Both the position numbers and the translations under genes were made by a program. This document shows positions 27,585 through 39,511 of a stretch of 64,000 nt of DNA, one piece after another. Source of the DNA: Clostridiales bacterium (GTDB taxonomy: Bacteria; Bacillota; Clostridia; Peptostreptococcales; Anaerovoracaceae); contig JALEQY010000051.1 of NCBI GenBank assembly GCA_022763735.1, positions 32,286-96,285 of the forward strand, given 5' to 3'. The notes below the pieces were generated by a model, which saw only the letters and a program-made list of their open reading frames with translations, did not search any database and was not told the DNA's origin. Numbering within the stretch: the first letter of the stretch is position 1; each line of letters begins with the position of its first letter.

Positions 27585-29171
27585 TTACTTGTTCCATTTT
27601 TCGATAAGTTCCGGAAGAACATCATATACATTTCCGACAATACCGAAATCAGCAGCCTTGAAGATAGGAGCTTTAGGATTCTTGTTGATTGCAACGATCA
27701 ACGACGAGTTCTTCATACCTGCAAGATGCTGGTTCATTCCGGAGATACCGCACGCGATGTAGATATCCGGTGTCACCTTTTTACCTGTCAGGCCCACCTG
27801 AACTTCTTCATCAGCCCATCCCATTGATACAGCGCCTCTGGAAGCCGCAAAGGTTCCGCCTGTCACCTCAGCAAGCTTCTCAACCAGTTCAAGACTCTCT
27901 GTCTTCCTGAAGCCTCTTCCGCCGGCACAGACGATATCATCCTTCTTCACATCAGCGAGAGTTTCAATGAGTTCATCAACAGTGTCGAGCAATACAACAG
28001 GTGCCTTTTCTTCCTTAGGAGCCTTCTTCTTAGGGAAAATCTTTCCGGATATAACAAGCTTCATTACTTCTGAAGTTCCTTCATATATCTGGGTTATCTT
28101 GGCATCGCGCATATACCTTTCAATAGGAAGATCTTTGATATATCCGTATCCTCCATGGAACTGCACTGCCTTGACCGTGACATCCATCGCTGTTGATGAA
28201 CAGGACAGCTTGGCTTTTGCCGCCGATTCAGTCGTTTCCGGAAGTCCCTTCTCGCGGATATACGCCGCCTTGTAAAGCAGCAGTCTTGAGGCGTCTATTC
28301 TGGTTTCCATTTCCGCCATTTCAAATGCCATAGCCTGGAATCCACTGAGCTTCTTACCGAACTGTTCCCTGTGCTGCATGTATGCCACAGTCATGTCAAA
28401 GGCCCCCTGTGCGATTCCCAGTGCCTGTGCCGCGATTCCTAGACGGCCCACATCAAGGGATGTCATAGCAACCTTGAAGCCTTTTCCAAGTTCCCCTAAC
28501 AGATTCTCCTTAGGTACGATACAGTCATCGAATACCAGTTCTGATACGATGGAGCCTCTTATTCCCATTTTATCTTCAGTTCTGCCTTTATAGAATCCCG
28601 GTGTTCCCTTTTCCACAATAAATGCACTGATGCCCTTTGTCCCTTTCGACTGGTCAGTCATGGCCATTATTACATAGACATCTGCTATTCCGCCACCTGA
28701 AATGAACACCTTTGAACCGTTGAGCACATAGTGATCGCCCTTATCCTCTGCTATGGTCTGCTGCATCGCAGCATCTGTTCCTGCATTCGGCTCAGTCAGA
28801 CCGAATGCACCGATTTTTTCTCCTGAAAGCAGTGACGGCAGATATTTTCGCTTCTGCTCTTCAGTTCCGTATGTAAAGATAGGCCAGCAGCACAGTGCAT
28901 TATGAGTCTGAACGATAACACCATGTGACGGACATATCTTGGATATTTCCTCCACTGCCATGACGTATGTGACATAATCAAGACCTGCGCCGCCGTATTC
29001 CTCAGGAAAAGGCATTCCCATGATCCCCATTTTACCCAGTTTCTTAACAGTTTCCAGAGGATATTCCGCATCTCTGTCCATCTTATCCAGAATAGGAACA
29101 ATTTCCTTCTCCGCAAAATCCCTGAGCATCGCCTTGATTTCAAGCTGTTTCTCCGAATAACTAAACTCCAT
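27585..29171 (-). CDS. Acyl-CoA dehydrogenase fused to an EtfA FAD-binding (C-terminal) domain
   Basis: Residues 1-~385 are an ACAD (YGGAGLDYVTYVMAVEEISK, GLTEPNAGTD, QFHGGYGY, YEGTSEV); last ~138 aa match the EtfA FAD domain (AGGRGF, ASRGAV, QVGLTGKKVTPDIYIACGISGMNQHLAGM, AINKNPKAPIFKAADFGIVG). Confidence 0.92.
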   Translation of the reverse strand: MEFSYSEKQLEIKAMLRDFAEKEIVPILDKMDRDAEYPLETVKKLGKMGIMGMPFPEEYGGAGLDYVTYVMAVEEISKICPSHGVIVQTHNALCCWPIFTYGTEEQKRKYLPSLLSGEKIGAFGLTEPNAGTDAAMQQTIAEDKGDHYVLNGSKVFISGGGIADVYVIMAMTDQSKGTKGISAFIVEKGTPGFYKGRTEDKMGIRGSIVSELVFDDCIVPKENLLGELGKGFKVAMTSLDVGRLGIAAQALGIAQGAFDMTVAYMQHREQFGKKLSGFQAMAFEMAEMETRIDASRLLLYKAAYIREKGLPETTESAAKAKLSCSSTAMDVTVKAVQFHGGYGYIKDLPIERYMRDAKITQIYEGTSEVMKLVISGKIFPKKKAPKEEKAPVVLLDTVDELIETLADVKKDDIVCAGGRGFRKTESLELVEKLAEVTGGTFAASRGAVSMGWADEEVQVGLTGKKVTPDIYIACGISGMNQHLAGMKNSSLIVAINKNPKAPIFKAADFGIVGNVYDVLPELIEKWNK

Positions 29172-29328
29172 TTATTATCGCCTCTCTTTCGGTGGATACA
29201 ATTTGTTATATAATCCATTATAGCACGTCATGTACAATATTGGGAGGACTAAATATCACCGTCCCGTTTCTGCAAGCCACTGACTTACTTTTCATTTCTG
29301 ATTCTTCCCGGAGGCAGATCATTCAGAA

Positions 29329-30504
29329 TCATCCGGCTGCTTCATGAATGCCTTTCCTCGTCAGCAGACATACGCATTCCGTATGCTTTGTTCCCGGGAA
29401 ATTATCAAAAGGCTTAACAGATTTCACCCGATATCCATAATACTGCAGATAATACAGATTTTCCACCAGAGATTTAGGATTGCAGGAAATATATACAATC
29501 TGATCCACACCATAGCTGATTATTTTATCAAGGGCATCAACCGAGATGCCTACCCTCGGCGGATCCACCACAATGACCTCCGGTTTGTCTGCAACAGTAT
29601 TCAGAACCTTGAATACATCTCCTGCAATAAATTCGCAATTTTCAAGACCGTTCAGAGCAGCATTGGCTCTGGCAGCTTCAACCGCCTCATCCACCAGCTC
29701 TATTCCGATAACCTTTCCCGCACGCTTTGCCAGTGTCTGAGTTATGGTTCCTGTACCGCAGTAGAGATCGAAGGCTGTCTTGTTCTCAAAATCATCGATA
29801 AGGCTCAGGGCATAGGTATACAGATTCTCCACAGCATCAACATTAGTCTGGAAGAAGGAAAATGCACTTACCCTGAATTTCAGTCCCATTATTTCTTCCA
29901 TGTAATAGTCTCTGCCGTAAAGGACCTTAAGCTCATCGCAGTACACTGCATCGGCAAGTCTGTCGTTTATTGTTCTCAGCACTCCGACAACAGTATTTTC
30001 AAGAGGCAGAGCCAGTATCATCTCTGTGAATGCCTCTTCGTCAAAGCCTTCCTCGGAACTGGTCACCACATTTACCAGCAGTTCTCCGGTTCTCACACCA
30101 CGCCTCACAATAAGATGTCTCATAAGACCCTTGTGAGTCTTTTTATGGTAGTGAGAATAACCCTTTTCTATAACAAAATCAAGAACACCTCTGAGCACCC
30201 TGTTGAAATCCTCGTGCACCAGCTGACATTCATCCACTGTGATTATAGACATGAAATGCTTTTTCTTGTGCATTCCCAGCGTAGTAGGTCCGTCCTTGAT
30301 CATATCGCCAAAAGTATACTCCATCTTGTTCCTGTACGCATATCTGTCAGGAGCCGGCTCAATAGGAAGCAAGTCCTCATATCTTATGTCCTTCTTTTCA
30401 AGAAGGCCTCGCACCTCTCCCGCTTTATTGGCCAGCTGCTCTTCATAGGGAACACCCTGATACACACAGCCTCCGCATACATTACTGTCTCTGCATATTT
30501 CCAT
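29329..30504 (-). CDS. 23S rRNA (uracil-5-)-methyltransferase, RlmD/TrmA family
   Basis: CRDSNVCGGC Fe-S cysteines; FFQTN, DLYCGTGTI, VDPPRVG, YISCNPKSL. Confidence 0.92.
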   Translation of the reverse strand: MEICRDSNVCGGCVYQGVPYEEQLANKAGEVRGLLEKKDIRYEDLLPIEPAPDRYAYRNKMEYTFGDMIKDGPTTLGMHKKKHFMSIITVDECQLVHEDFNRVLRGVLDFVIEKGYSHYHKKTHKGLMRHLIVRRGVRTGELLVNVVTSSEEGFDEEAFTEMILALPLENTVVGVLRTINDRLADAVYCDELKVLYGRDYYMEEIMGLKFRVSAFSFFQTNVDAVENLYTYALSLIDDFENKTAFDLYCGTGTITQTLAKRAGKVIGIELVDEAVEAARANAALNGLENCEFIAGDVFKVLNTVADKPEVIVVDPPRVGISVDALDKIISYGVDQIVYISCNPKSLVENLYYLQYYGYRVKSVKPFDNFPGTKHTECVCLLTRKGIHEAAG

Positions 30505-30506
30505 AT

Positions 30507-31637
<1,131 letters not shown>

Positions 31638-31819
31638 TCAGTTCCTGTTTTTCTTTGTTTTATCAGGTTATATAATAATATCATATCGTCCCGTTTTTTT
31701 AAACCGGAAATCATATCAAATCCCTGCTCATGTATGAAATGCGCGAGCTTTTTCTTTTGTTTCTGACTTTATTTTAGTATAATCTAGATAGTATCAGCCA
31801 GCAGGAGGTAATCAGGAAA

Positions 31820-32647
31820 ATGCCATATTTTATCACAAGTGACAGCTGCAGAATATATTACGAAGAGCACGGCAGCGGCAAACCGCTTATTTTCATACAT
31901 GGGTGGGCATGCAATCACAGGTTTTTCAAGTATCAGACTGGAGAGCTGTCCGACAATTATCGCGTGATACTGTATGATCTCAGAGGACACGGCAGATCCG
32001 ACCGTTCTGAAATCACCGAAAAGAACATGACGCTCCGCCGGCTGGCTGCAGACCTCTGGGAACTTATAGAATACCTGAAACTGGATAAAGTGAACGCTGT
32101 CGGCTGGTCTATGGGAACAAGTATACTGCTTTCATATATCCGAAAATACAAAAGTTCTCATTTAGACAAACTGTGTTTTATAGATATGACACCGAAACTG
32201 CTTAATGACAGTGAATGGAAGCTGGGACACGGTGCTTCCATGACCTTGAAAAAGAACTTCATGTTTCTGTCTGCAATGTCTGCAGATTGGGATGCTGCAG
32301 CAGAACGTTTCACACCTAACTGCTTTGCATCAGACTTCAGCAGAAACGAACCTGAATATGAATGGGTACTTTCTGAAGTAAAGGATAACACACCTCACTG
32401 CATGGTAAACTCCTGGATATCAATGGCATCAGAAGATTACAGGAGAATTCTGCCCCGGATTGAAATTCCCGTACTTCTTGCATACAGCGGAAAAGGTCTG
32501 ATCTGTTTCCCTAAACATGGGGAGTATATGAAAGATCACATCGGTGATAACAGCAGACTTGTAATCTTCCATGAATGCGGGCACTGTCTCTTCCTTGAAG
32601 ATCCCGAAAAATTCAACAGAGAGCTTGACATGTTTCTGAGATCATAG
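31820..32647 (+). CDS. Alpha/beta hydrolase
   Basis: FIHGWACNHR, GWSMGTS nucleophile elbow, ECGHCLFLEDPEKF. Confidence 0.9.
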   Translation: MPYFITSDSCRIYYEEHGSGKPLIFIHGWACNHRFFKYQTGELSDNYRVILYDLRGHGRSDRSEITEKNMTLRRLAADLWELIEYLKLDKVNAVGWSMGTSILLSYIRKYKSSHLDKLCFIDMTPKLLNDSEWKLGHGASMTLKKNFMFLSAMSADWDAAAERFTPNCFASDFSRNEPEYEWVLSEVKDNTPHCMVNSWISMASEDYRRILPRIEIPVLLAYSGKGLICFPKHGEYMKDHIGDNSRLVIFHECGHCLFLEDPEKFNRELDMFLRS

Positions 32648-33142
32648 ATATTCCAGTATCCTGCTGTACTCCATCCTGAGCCGCTCATAGGAGCACCCGC
32701 AGTTTGCCGGGCTTGTTGAAGGCAGACATATCACATCCATTCCGCAGGTGCTTCGGCAGAACCTGTCATAAAGAGCCGCTGCTTTCTTACCTGTCGCAAA
32801 CACCGCTGTTATATCTGCCGCATCAAATATCCTTCTCAGGTCATTAGCCTTCGGATTTCTAATGCTGCTGTCATCAGCACCTCTTATTTCACAGCTGGCC
32901 AGCACATCCCACAAGGCAATATTATGGGACGACAGCATGACCTTTCGCTCTTCGACTGTCTCGGGAAAATCCTCATCCAGAATATCTGCCATCACCGTCC
33001 AGAACCTGTTTCTCTGATGTCCGTAATAGAATCCCTGCTCCCTTGATTTAGGAGATGGTATGCTGCCCAGAATAAGGACTCTGGAATCATGGTCATAGAA
33101 AGGCCCGAACTCATGGGTTACTGTTTCTGTCTTAGCCATCAC
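32642..33142 (-). CDS. DNA-deoxyinosine glycosylase-like (UDG superfamily)
   Basis: VLILGSIPSPKSREQGFYYGHQRNRFW, LPSTSPAN. Confidence 0.85.
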   Translation of the reverse strand: MMAKTETVTHEFGPFYDHDSRVLILGSIPSPKSREQGFYYGHQRNRFWTVMADILDEDFPETVEERKVMLSSHNIALWDVLASCEIRGADDSSIRNPKANDLRRIFDAADITAVFATGKKAAALYDRFCRSTCGMDVICLPSTSPANCGCSYERLRMEYSRILEYL

Positions 33143-33178
33143 ACTCCTCCTCTCCCTGAAACGATCTGAAAATCCGTC

Positions 33179-34225
33179 CTATTCAATGAACATCGCATCC
33201 CCGTAGCTGAAAAACCTGTACTTTTCTCTTATCGCCTCATCATACACCTGCAGTATTTTTTCCCTGTCATACAGTGCCGATATCAGCATCAGCAGTGTCG
33301 ATTTCGGCAGATGAAAATTGGTGATCAGGCTGTCAACAATCTTAAATTCATATCCTGGATAAATAAATATTCCTGTACTGTCATGCCCGCTCTTTATCTG
33401 ATGGCAACCGTTTTCATCAGTATATGCTGCACTCTCAAGAGTTCTCGTTGAAGTGGTGCCCACCGAAATTATCCTGCGGCCTTCACGTTTTGCACGATTT
33501 ACTGCAGCTGCACTTTCCTCACTAATTTCATACTCCTCAAAATGCATTGAGTGTTCTTCAATATTTTCACATTTAACCGGTCTGAACGTTCCTATACCTA
33601 CATGAAGAGTGACATAAACAAGCTCAACTCCCTTGTTCTTTGCTTTCTCCAGCAGTTCCTCAGTGAAATGAAGCCCTGCTGTAGGCGCTGCTACAGACCC
33701 CTCTTCTCTGCAGTATACAGTCTGATATCTGTCCTTGTCTTCATCCTCGCTGGGTCTTTCGATATAAGGAGGCAGCGGCATACTGCCGATTTCCTCAAGT
33801 CTCTCCATAAAAATTCCTTCATATTCAAACTCAACGATCCTGGTCCCGTCAGCTCCGTAATCTCTGATATGTGCACGAAGCAGAGGGGCTTCGCAGAAAA
33901 GCACGCTGTCACCTGGCTTCAGCCTCTTTCCCGGCTTTACCATGGTTTCCCAGATGTCTCCCTCTATCCTTTTTATCAGCAGGAATTCAATTCTGGCGCC
34001 GGTACCTTCCTTGACACCAAAAAGCCTTGCAGGCAGAACCTTTGAATTATTCATCACAAGGCAGTCTCCCGGCTTCAGATAATCCACTATCTCATAAAAA
34101 TGTTTATGCTCTGTTTCACCGCTGTCTCTATGAACTACAAGCAGTCTGGAGCTGTCTCTTCTGTCAGCCGGTTTCTGTGCAATAAGCTCCTCCGGCAGAT
34201 GATAATCGAAGTCATCTATTCTCAT
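33179..34225 (-). CDS. queA: S-adenosylmethionine:tRNA ribosyltransferase-isomerase
   Basis: [53 protein letters not shown]. Confidence 0.97.
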   Translation of the reverse strand: MRIDDFDYHLPEELIAQKPADRRDSSRLLVVHRDSGETEHKHFYEIVDYLKPGDCLVMNNSKVLPARLFGVKEGTGARIEFLLIKRIEGDIWETMVKPGKRLKPGDSVLFCEAPLLRAHIRDYGADGTRIVEFEYEGIFMERLEEIGSMPLPPYIERPSEDEDKDRYQTVYCREEGSVAAPTAGLHFTEELLEKAKNKGVELVYVTLHVGIGTFRPVKCENIEEHSMHFEEYEISEESAAAVNRAKREGRRIISVGTTSTRTLESAAYTDENGCHQIKSGHDSTGIFIYPGYEFKIVDSLITNFHLPKSTLLMLISALYDREKILQVYDEAIREKYRFFSYGDAMFIE

Positions 34226-34257
34226 ACATAATTCCTCTTTATTCTAAAAACTCAATA

Positions 34258-35289
34258 TTAATCACTGATTTTTATCTCTATCTGCTCATCTCCGTATTCG
34301 ATGCCCAGATGTTTATAGGCCAGTTCAGATACGACTCTTCCCTTAGGCGTCCTGTGAAGAAAGCCCTGCTGAATCAGATATGGCTCATATACGTCTTCTA
34401 TTGTTACCCGCTCTTCACCTATAGATGCTGCTATCGTATCAATGCCTACCGGTCCGCCTTTGAACCGTTCTATTATAGTTCTCAATATCTCGCGGTCCAG
34501 ACTCTCAAGACCCATCGGATCAACTCCCAGTGCCTGCAGTGCCTGTCTTGTTATATTTATATCAACATTGCCGTTTCCCCGCACCTGTGAAAAGTCTCTG
34601 ACACGTTTGAGCATTCTGTTAGCCACACGGGGAGTACCTCTGGATCTTCTCGCCATTTCTTCCATTGATTCATCATCAACTGTCACTCCGAGAATATCAG
34701 CTGATCTGCCAATGATTTTTTTAAGTTCATCCGGGGTATACATTTCAAACTTGCAGCTTACTCCGAATCTGTCCCTGAGGGGTGCCGACAGACTGCCAGC
34801 TCTTGTTGTGGCACCTATCAGCGTGAATTTTGCTATATCCAGCCTTATGGATCTGGCCGAAGGACCCTTGCCTATGATTATATCCAGAGCATAATCCTCC
34901 ATGGCAGAATACAGAACCTCCTCCACTGAACGGTTGAGCCTGTGTATTTCATCAATAAAGAGAACATCGTTCTCATTAAGGTTTGTCAGTATGGCTGCCA
35001 GATCTCCTGCACGTTCTATAGCCGGGCCTGATGTAATCCTGATATCAACACCCATTTCATTGGAGATTATCCCTGCCAGCGTAGTCTTGCCAAGCCCCGG
35101 AGGTCCGTAAAAAAGAACGTGGTCCAGCGGTTCATGTCTCATTTTGGCTGCTTCTATAAATATTTTTAAATTGTCAGTAGCTTTTTTCTGGCCTATATAG
35201 TCATCAAGAGTCTGTGGCCTGAGGGTCTTCTCGCTGCGCTCCTCACCCTCGCCAAGCTCTGCGGCCGTTATTCTCTCTTCGTAATCCAT
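34258..35289 (-). CDS. ruvB: Holliday junction helicase RuvB
   Basis: [43 protein letters not shown]. Confidence 0.98.
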   Translation of the reverse strand: MDYEERITAAELGEGEERSEKTLRPQTLDDYIGQKKATDNLKIFIEAAKMRHEPLDHVLFYGPPGLGKTTLAGIISNEMGVDIRITSGPAIERAGDLAAILTNLNENDVLFIDEIHRLNRSVEEVLYSAMEDYALDIIIGKGPSARSIRLDIAKFTLIGATTRAGSLSAPLRDRFGVSCKFEMYTPDELKKIIGRSADILGVTVDDESMEEMARRSRGTPRVANRMLKRVRDFSQVRGNGNVDINITRQALQALGVDPMGLESLDREILRTIIERFKGGPVGIDTIAASIGEERVTIEDVYEPYLIQQGFLHRTPKGRVVSELAYKHLGIEYGDEQIEIKISD

Positions 35290-35308
35290 TCTTTATCCTC
35301 AGATATCC

Positions 35309-35914
35309 TTAAAACAAATTTTTAAGTGCCAGTTTTATATACTCTTCTGCAGTAAGGTCAGTTTCTTTCACACCTGCCAGTGCACTTGTCGCTTCGCCTC
35401 TGGTATACCCCAACGCAATAAGAGCAGATACCGCCTCGCTCCTGCCGTCTGATGGTCCTGCACCGGTTTCCGATACGGTCTGCTGGTCTGCAGCAGAGCT
35501 GTCCATACTGTCAGCAGTGAATTTATCCTTCAGTTCCAGAACTATCCTCTCTGCAGTCTTCTTGCCTATGCCGTTTGCTTTAGTAAGTGCTTTGGAATCC
35601 TCAAACACTATTGCCTGCTGCAGCTGCTCCAAAGTAAATGAAGACAGAATCGATACAGCTGCTTTAGCTCCTACCCCGCTTACCGTGATAAGCTTTCTGA
35701 ACGCATCAAGTTCTCCTTTTCGTGAAAATCCATAAAGGCTTATATCATCTTCTCTGACCATCATGGCTGTATGAACCATGACTTCCTGCCCCTCATCACT
35801 CATATATGCACCGGAATTGGCAGGGACGAAAATTTCATATCCTATTCCGCTGACATCGATGACAATATATCCGTTTCCCTTCTCTGCGAGTATTCCTCTC
35901 ACAAATCCTATCAT
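35309..35914 (-). CDS. ruvA: Holliday junction protein RuvA
   Basis: MIGFVRGILAEKGNGYIVIDVSGIGYEI; HhH GVGAKAAVSILS, GIGKKTAERIVLELKDK. Confidence 0.97.
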   Translation of the reverse strand: MIGFVRGILAEKGNGYIVIDVSGIGYEIFVPANSGAYMSDEGQEVMVHTAMMVREDDISLYGFSRKGELDAFRKLITVSGVGAKAAVSILSSFTLEQLQQAIVFEDSKALTKANGIGKKTAERIVLELKDKFTADSMDSSAADQQTVSETGAGPSDGRSEAVSALIALGYTRGEATSALAGVKETDLTAEEYIKLALKNLF

Positions 35915-36414
35915 CTGATATTTAACTCCTTTAATCTTTTTCTTGTATCTGCAGAATGTCCGTGGCAGATTGCTGCCGCCAGTGCATCAGCTGTGTCATC
36001 AGGCTTAGGTACTTCCTTCAGATTAAGAATAGTCTTTACCATCATTTGAACCTGCTTCTTATCAGCTCTGCCATATCCCACAAGTGCCTGCTTTATCTGC
36101 AGCGGCGTATACTCAGCAACTTCAAGACCACCCTTGACGCATGCCAGTACAGCAACACCCCTTGCCTGCCCTACCATGATGGCAGTCTTGGCATTTGTGT
36201 TAAAAAACAGCTGCTCTATCGATGCGACATCCGGCTTCTCTTCTTCTATTATCTCACGCAGTGAATCATAAAGATGCTCAAGCCTGTCTGTCATTTCCAT
36301 CCCTGCATCAGTGGTAATTGCTCCGTAGCTGCATACCCTGAATCTGTTTCCTGTTTTTTCGATCACACCATATCCCAGTATAGCATATCCCGGGTCGATT
36401 CCTAGTATTTTCAT
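35911..36414 (-). CDS. ruvC: Holliday junction resolvase RuvC
   Basis: MKILGIDPGYAILGYGVIE, SIEQLFFNTNAKTA, KQALVGYGRADKKQV. Confidence 0.97.
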   Translation of the reverse strand: MKILGIDPGYAILGYGVIEKTGNRFRVCSYGAITTDAGMEMTDRLEHLYDSLREIIEEEKPDVASIEQLFFNTNAKTAIMVGQARGVAVLACVKGGLEVAEYTPLQIKQALVGYGRADKKQVQMMVKTILNLKEVPKPDDTADALAAAICHGHSADTRKRLKELNIR

Positions 36415-36465
36415 AACTGCTCCTTTAATAATCTTAAGTATATCACACAAACATATGTTTGTCTA

Positions 36466-36495
36466 TTGAAAAGCAATTTTACTTTGTGGTATAAT
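36466..36495 (+). promoter_or_regulatory. Sigma-A promoter of argR
   Basis: TTGAAA-18 nt-TATAAT; AATATTCATTATT half ARG-box-like sequence follows. Confidence 0.5.
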
Positions 36496-36585
36496 TATAA
36501 ATACACTCGTAAAATATTCATTATTACAATTGTATTTCTGGTGTAGCCTTTTAGAAATACATAAGCATATTCGGAGGGGATTATT

Positions 36586-37038
36586 ATGCGTATTTCCAGA
36601 CAGAACAAAATTCTTGAGCTCATTGAAAAATACGAAATTGAAACTCAGGATAAGCTCGCAGCAATGCTTCGCGAGTACGGGTATGAAGTTACTCAGGCAA
36701 CAATATCACGAGATATCAAGGAGCTTCAGCTCATCAAGATACTGTCATCAACTGGAAAGTATAAATATGCAGCGACCGCAGGCCAGGATGGTCCCGTTTC
36801 AGACAGACTGTCGAATATATACAGAGAAACTGTGAAATCAACAGCCTACTCCGGGAATATCGTGCTTCTCAAAACTCTGTCAGGATGTGCCAACGCTGCT
36901 GCAGAAGCACTCGATTCCATGTGTCTGCCTCATGTTATCGGATCAGTTGCGGGCGATAACACAATAATGTTTGTGGTGGATGACCCGGAAAACTCTCCTG
37001 AAGTAGTGACCCTGCTCAACAACATGCTGAAAAAATAG
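36586..37038 (+). CDS. argR: Arginine repressor
   Basis: MRISRQNKILELIEKYEIETQDKLAAMLREYGYEVTQATISRDIKEL; C-terminal GSVAGDNTIMFVV. Confidence 0.95.
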   Translation: MRISRQNKILELIEKYEIETQDKLAAMLREYGYEVTQATISRDIKELQLIKILSSTGKYKYAATAGQDGPVSDRLSNIYRETVKSTAYSGNIVLLKTLSGCANAAAEALDSMCLPHVIGSVAGDNTIMFVVDDPENSPEVVTLLNNMLKK

Positions 37039-37070
37039 TTGTATAACAGTTTTTATCTGAGAGGTATTAA

Positions 37071-38690
37071 ATGATCAGACATATCAGCATCAGAAATTTC
37101 GCTATTATCGAAAATGTCGATGTGGACTTCCACGATGGACTTAATATCATTACCGGCGAAACAGGAGCCGGCAAATCCATAGTTATAGAAGCAGTCAGTC
37201 TCGCTCTGGGCAGCAGGGCGGATACTGCTTTTGTTCGCTCTGGAGCAGATAAAGCTGTCATTCAGATGGTAGCGGATTATGATGATCAGGAATACGTGAT
37301 AACAAGAGAGATTTCTGCTTCCGGCAAAAACATCTGCCGGGTCAATGACAACATTGTCACCCTCGGAAACCTGAACAAAATATGCAGAAAGCTTGCAGAT
37401 ATTCACGGGCAGTATGATCATCAGTCGCTTCTGAATCCTGAATATCATATAAGTCTTGTGGATCTGTATCGGAAAGACAGAACACTTCCTGCTAAAGAAC
37501 AGGTCTCCGCATGCTATGAACAGTACTCCAATATCAGAAACAGACTGAAGGATATTATTTCCCAGGCAAATAAAGACAAACGGGAACAGGATTTCATGGC
37601 CTTCGAGCTACAGGAACTGGAAGCAGCAGATCTGCAGCCCGGAGAAGACGATATTCTGGAGGGCGAAATATCTCTGCTTCAGAACAGCGAAAAGATATAC
37701 GAAGACCTTGCAGGAGCATATCAGATCGCATCTGAAGACGATTATTCCATAATATCAGCACTCAAAAGAGTTTCAGATATGCTGAGCGAAACCGCATCAT
37801 ATTCTGAAACTCTTGGAGAATTAAGTGCTCGTATCAGCGAACTGTACTATGATTTTGAAGATATATGTTCTTCAATCAGGGACTGCCGTGACAGTGCCGT
37901 CTTCTCTCCAGAAGAGCTGGACAGCAAAATCGCACGCATTGAGACAATAAATAAGCTAAAAAACAAGCACGGCATGACAATAGACCAGCTTATTGAATAC
38001 AAGGATCAGCTCTCTGAGCGGCTGTCTCATATAGAAAACATGGACGCTTTCAGAGCAGAACTTGAAAATAAGCTTGCGGAATCCAGAGTGAACCTCGAAG
38101 CTGCCTGCAATACATTATCCGAAATCAGGAAAGAATCTTCAGCTGAGCTGGAGAAGAAAATAAAAAATGAGCTCTCACAGCTCAATTTCAAGGATGCTGA
38201 CTTCTCAATAAATTTCAGCAGATCAGACACTTTCACTGCAGATGGGACCGATATTGTCGAGTTTCTTATCAGCACTAACCGCGGCGAACCTATGAAGCCT
38301 CTGAGCAGAATAGCCTCAGGTGGTGAAATGTCCAGAATCATGCTGGCCTTCAAGAAAATAATAGGTGATTACGATGAGATTCCAACAATGATTTTTGATG
38401 AAATAGACAGTGGAATCAGCGGAATAGCCGCCAGTGTTGTAGGCCGCAAATTGTGTGAAATTGCGCAGAAGCATCAGATTATCTGCATCACGCACCTGCC
38501 TCAGATCGCAGCTTTTGGCAGATATAATTATAAAATCGCAAAAAGTTCAGATGACACTATGACATACACTACCGTCACACAGCTTTCCGACGAAGAAAAA
38601 GTCACTGAAATAGCGCGACTTCTGGGTGGCGCTAATATAACTGACACAACATTAAAATCTGCCAGAGAACTCATTGAAGCATCTGCATAA
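37071..38690 (+). CDS. recN: DNA repair protein RecN
   Basis: MIRHISIRNFAIIENVDVDFHDGLNIITGETGAGKSI, GQYDHQSLLNP, DEIDSGISG, ITHLPQIAAF; downstream of argR. Confidence 0.96.
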   Translation: MIRHISIRNFAIIENVDVDFHDGLNIITGETGAGKSIVIEAVSLALGSRADTAFVRSGADKAVIQMVADYDDQEYVITREISASGKNICRVNDNIVTLGNLNKICRKLADIHGQYDHQSLLNPEYHISLVDLYRKDRTLPAKEQVSACYEQYSNIRNRLKDIISQANKDKREQDFMAFELQELEAADLQPGEDDILEGEISLLQNSEKIYEDLAGAYQIASEDDYSIISALKRVSDMLSETASYSETLGELSARISELYYDFEDICSSIRDCRDSAVFSPEELDSKIARIETINKLKNKHGMTIDQLIEYKDQLSERLSHIENMDAFRAELENKLAESRVNLEAACNTLSEIRKESSAELEKKIKNELSQLNFKDADFSINFSRSDTFTADGTDIVEFLISTNRGEPMKPLSRIASGGEMSRIMLAFKKIIGDYDEIPTMIFDEIDSGISGIAASVVGRKLCEIAQKHQIICITHLPQIAAFGRYNYKIAKSSDDTMTYTTVTQLSDEEKVTEIARLLGGANITDTTLKSARELIEASA

Positions 38691-38697
38691 ATATCAG

Positions 38698-38730
38698 AAT
38701 CGGGAATCTGCAAACTGCATATTCCCGATT
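38698..38730 (+). terminator. Terminator of recN
   Basis: AATCGGGAAT...ATTCCCGATT TCTTT. Confidence 0.75.
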
Positions 38731-38779
38731 TCTTTATTATGTTACATAAACTATATTCTCAGCAATGCTCTCTGCTTTA

Positions 38780-39502
38780 TTATTTCATCAGCATCCTGCA
38801 GGCCTGATAATAATCATCAATGATATAATCTGCCAGACTGTTGATCTGATCGCGTTCATCATCTGAATATCTGTCATGAATTACAGCAACTTCTGCCCCT
38901 GAAGCTTTTGCTGCTTCAGTACCTATTAGAGAATCTTCAAAAATAAGGCACTCCTCCGCATCAAGTCCAAGTACATCCATCACCTTAAGATAAACCTCAG
39001 GATCAGGTTTCATGTTCTCGACATCTTCTCTTGTATAGACAATTTCAAAGGTATCATCAATAGAAGCCTTTGCCATGATGCTGCAGTTCTTTTTTCTGTA
39101 AACCTCCATATTGCTCTGTTTAGTTGTAGATGCTATTACAAGTATAAACCCTCTGCGTTTCAGCTCCTTCAGGAAAACCTCTGCACCCGGTTTGTAATCT
39201 ATGCTGTCTGCAAGCATACTCTGAGCCAGTTCATATCTGGCGCTTATCGCCTCCTCAGCAGATCCCTCAAAATCATACCTTCTCTTTAATTCAATATAAT
39301 ATTCTCTGTAGGGATCTATGGCACTTCTATGTATGCGAAGGATCTCATCTCTCTGCTGCTGTATTTCCTTTTCTGTCAGTTTATCCGCGCCATTTCTTCC
39401 ATACCGGCAGAGAATCCTTCTGTCTACTTCATTCCATATGCCGACGGAATCGATCAGAGTTCCATCCATATCAAAAATAACCGCTCTTTTCCCTTGAAAC
39501 AT
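38780..39502 (-). CDS. HAD family phosphatase
   Basis: VIFDMDGTLIDSVGIWNEVD, IASTTKQSN, FEDSLIGTEAAKASG. Confidence 0.92.
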   Translation of the reverse strand: MFQGKRAVIFDMDGTLIDSVGIWNEVDRRILCRYGRNGADKLTEKEIQQQRDEILRIHRSAIDPYREYYIELKRRYDFEGSAEEAISARYELAQSMLADSIDYKPGAEVFLKELKRRGFILVIASTTKQSNMEVYRKKNCSIMAKASIDDTFEIVYTREDVENMKPDPEVYLKVMDVLGLDAEECLIFEDSLIGTEAAKASGAEVAVIHDRYSDDERDQINSLADYIIDDYYQACRMLMK

Positions 39503-39511
39503 ATCAGCCTC

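Noticed and set aside
36530-36835. 101-aa ORF overlapping argR in another frame
   Set aside because: argR is unambiguous at 36586..37038; the alternative frame has no motif support.
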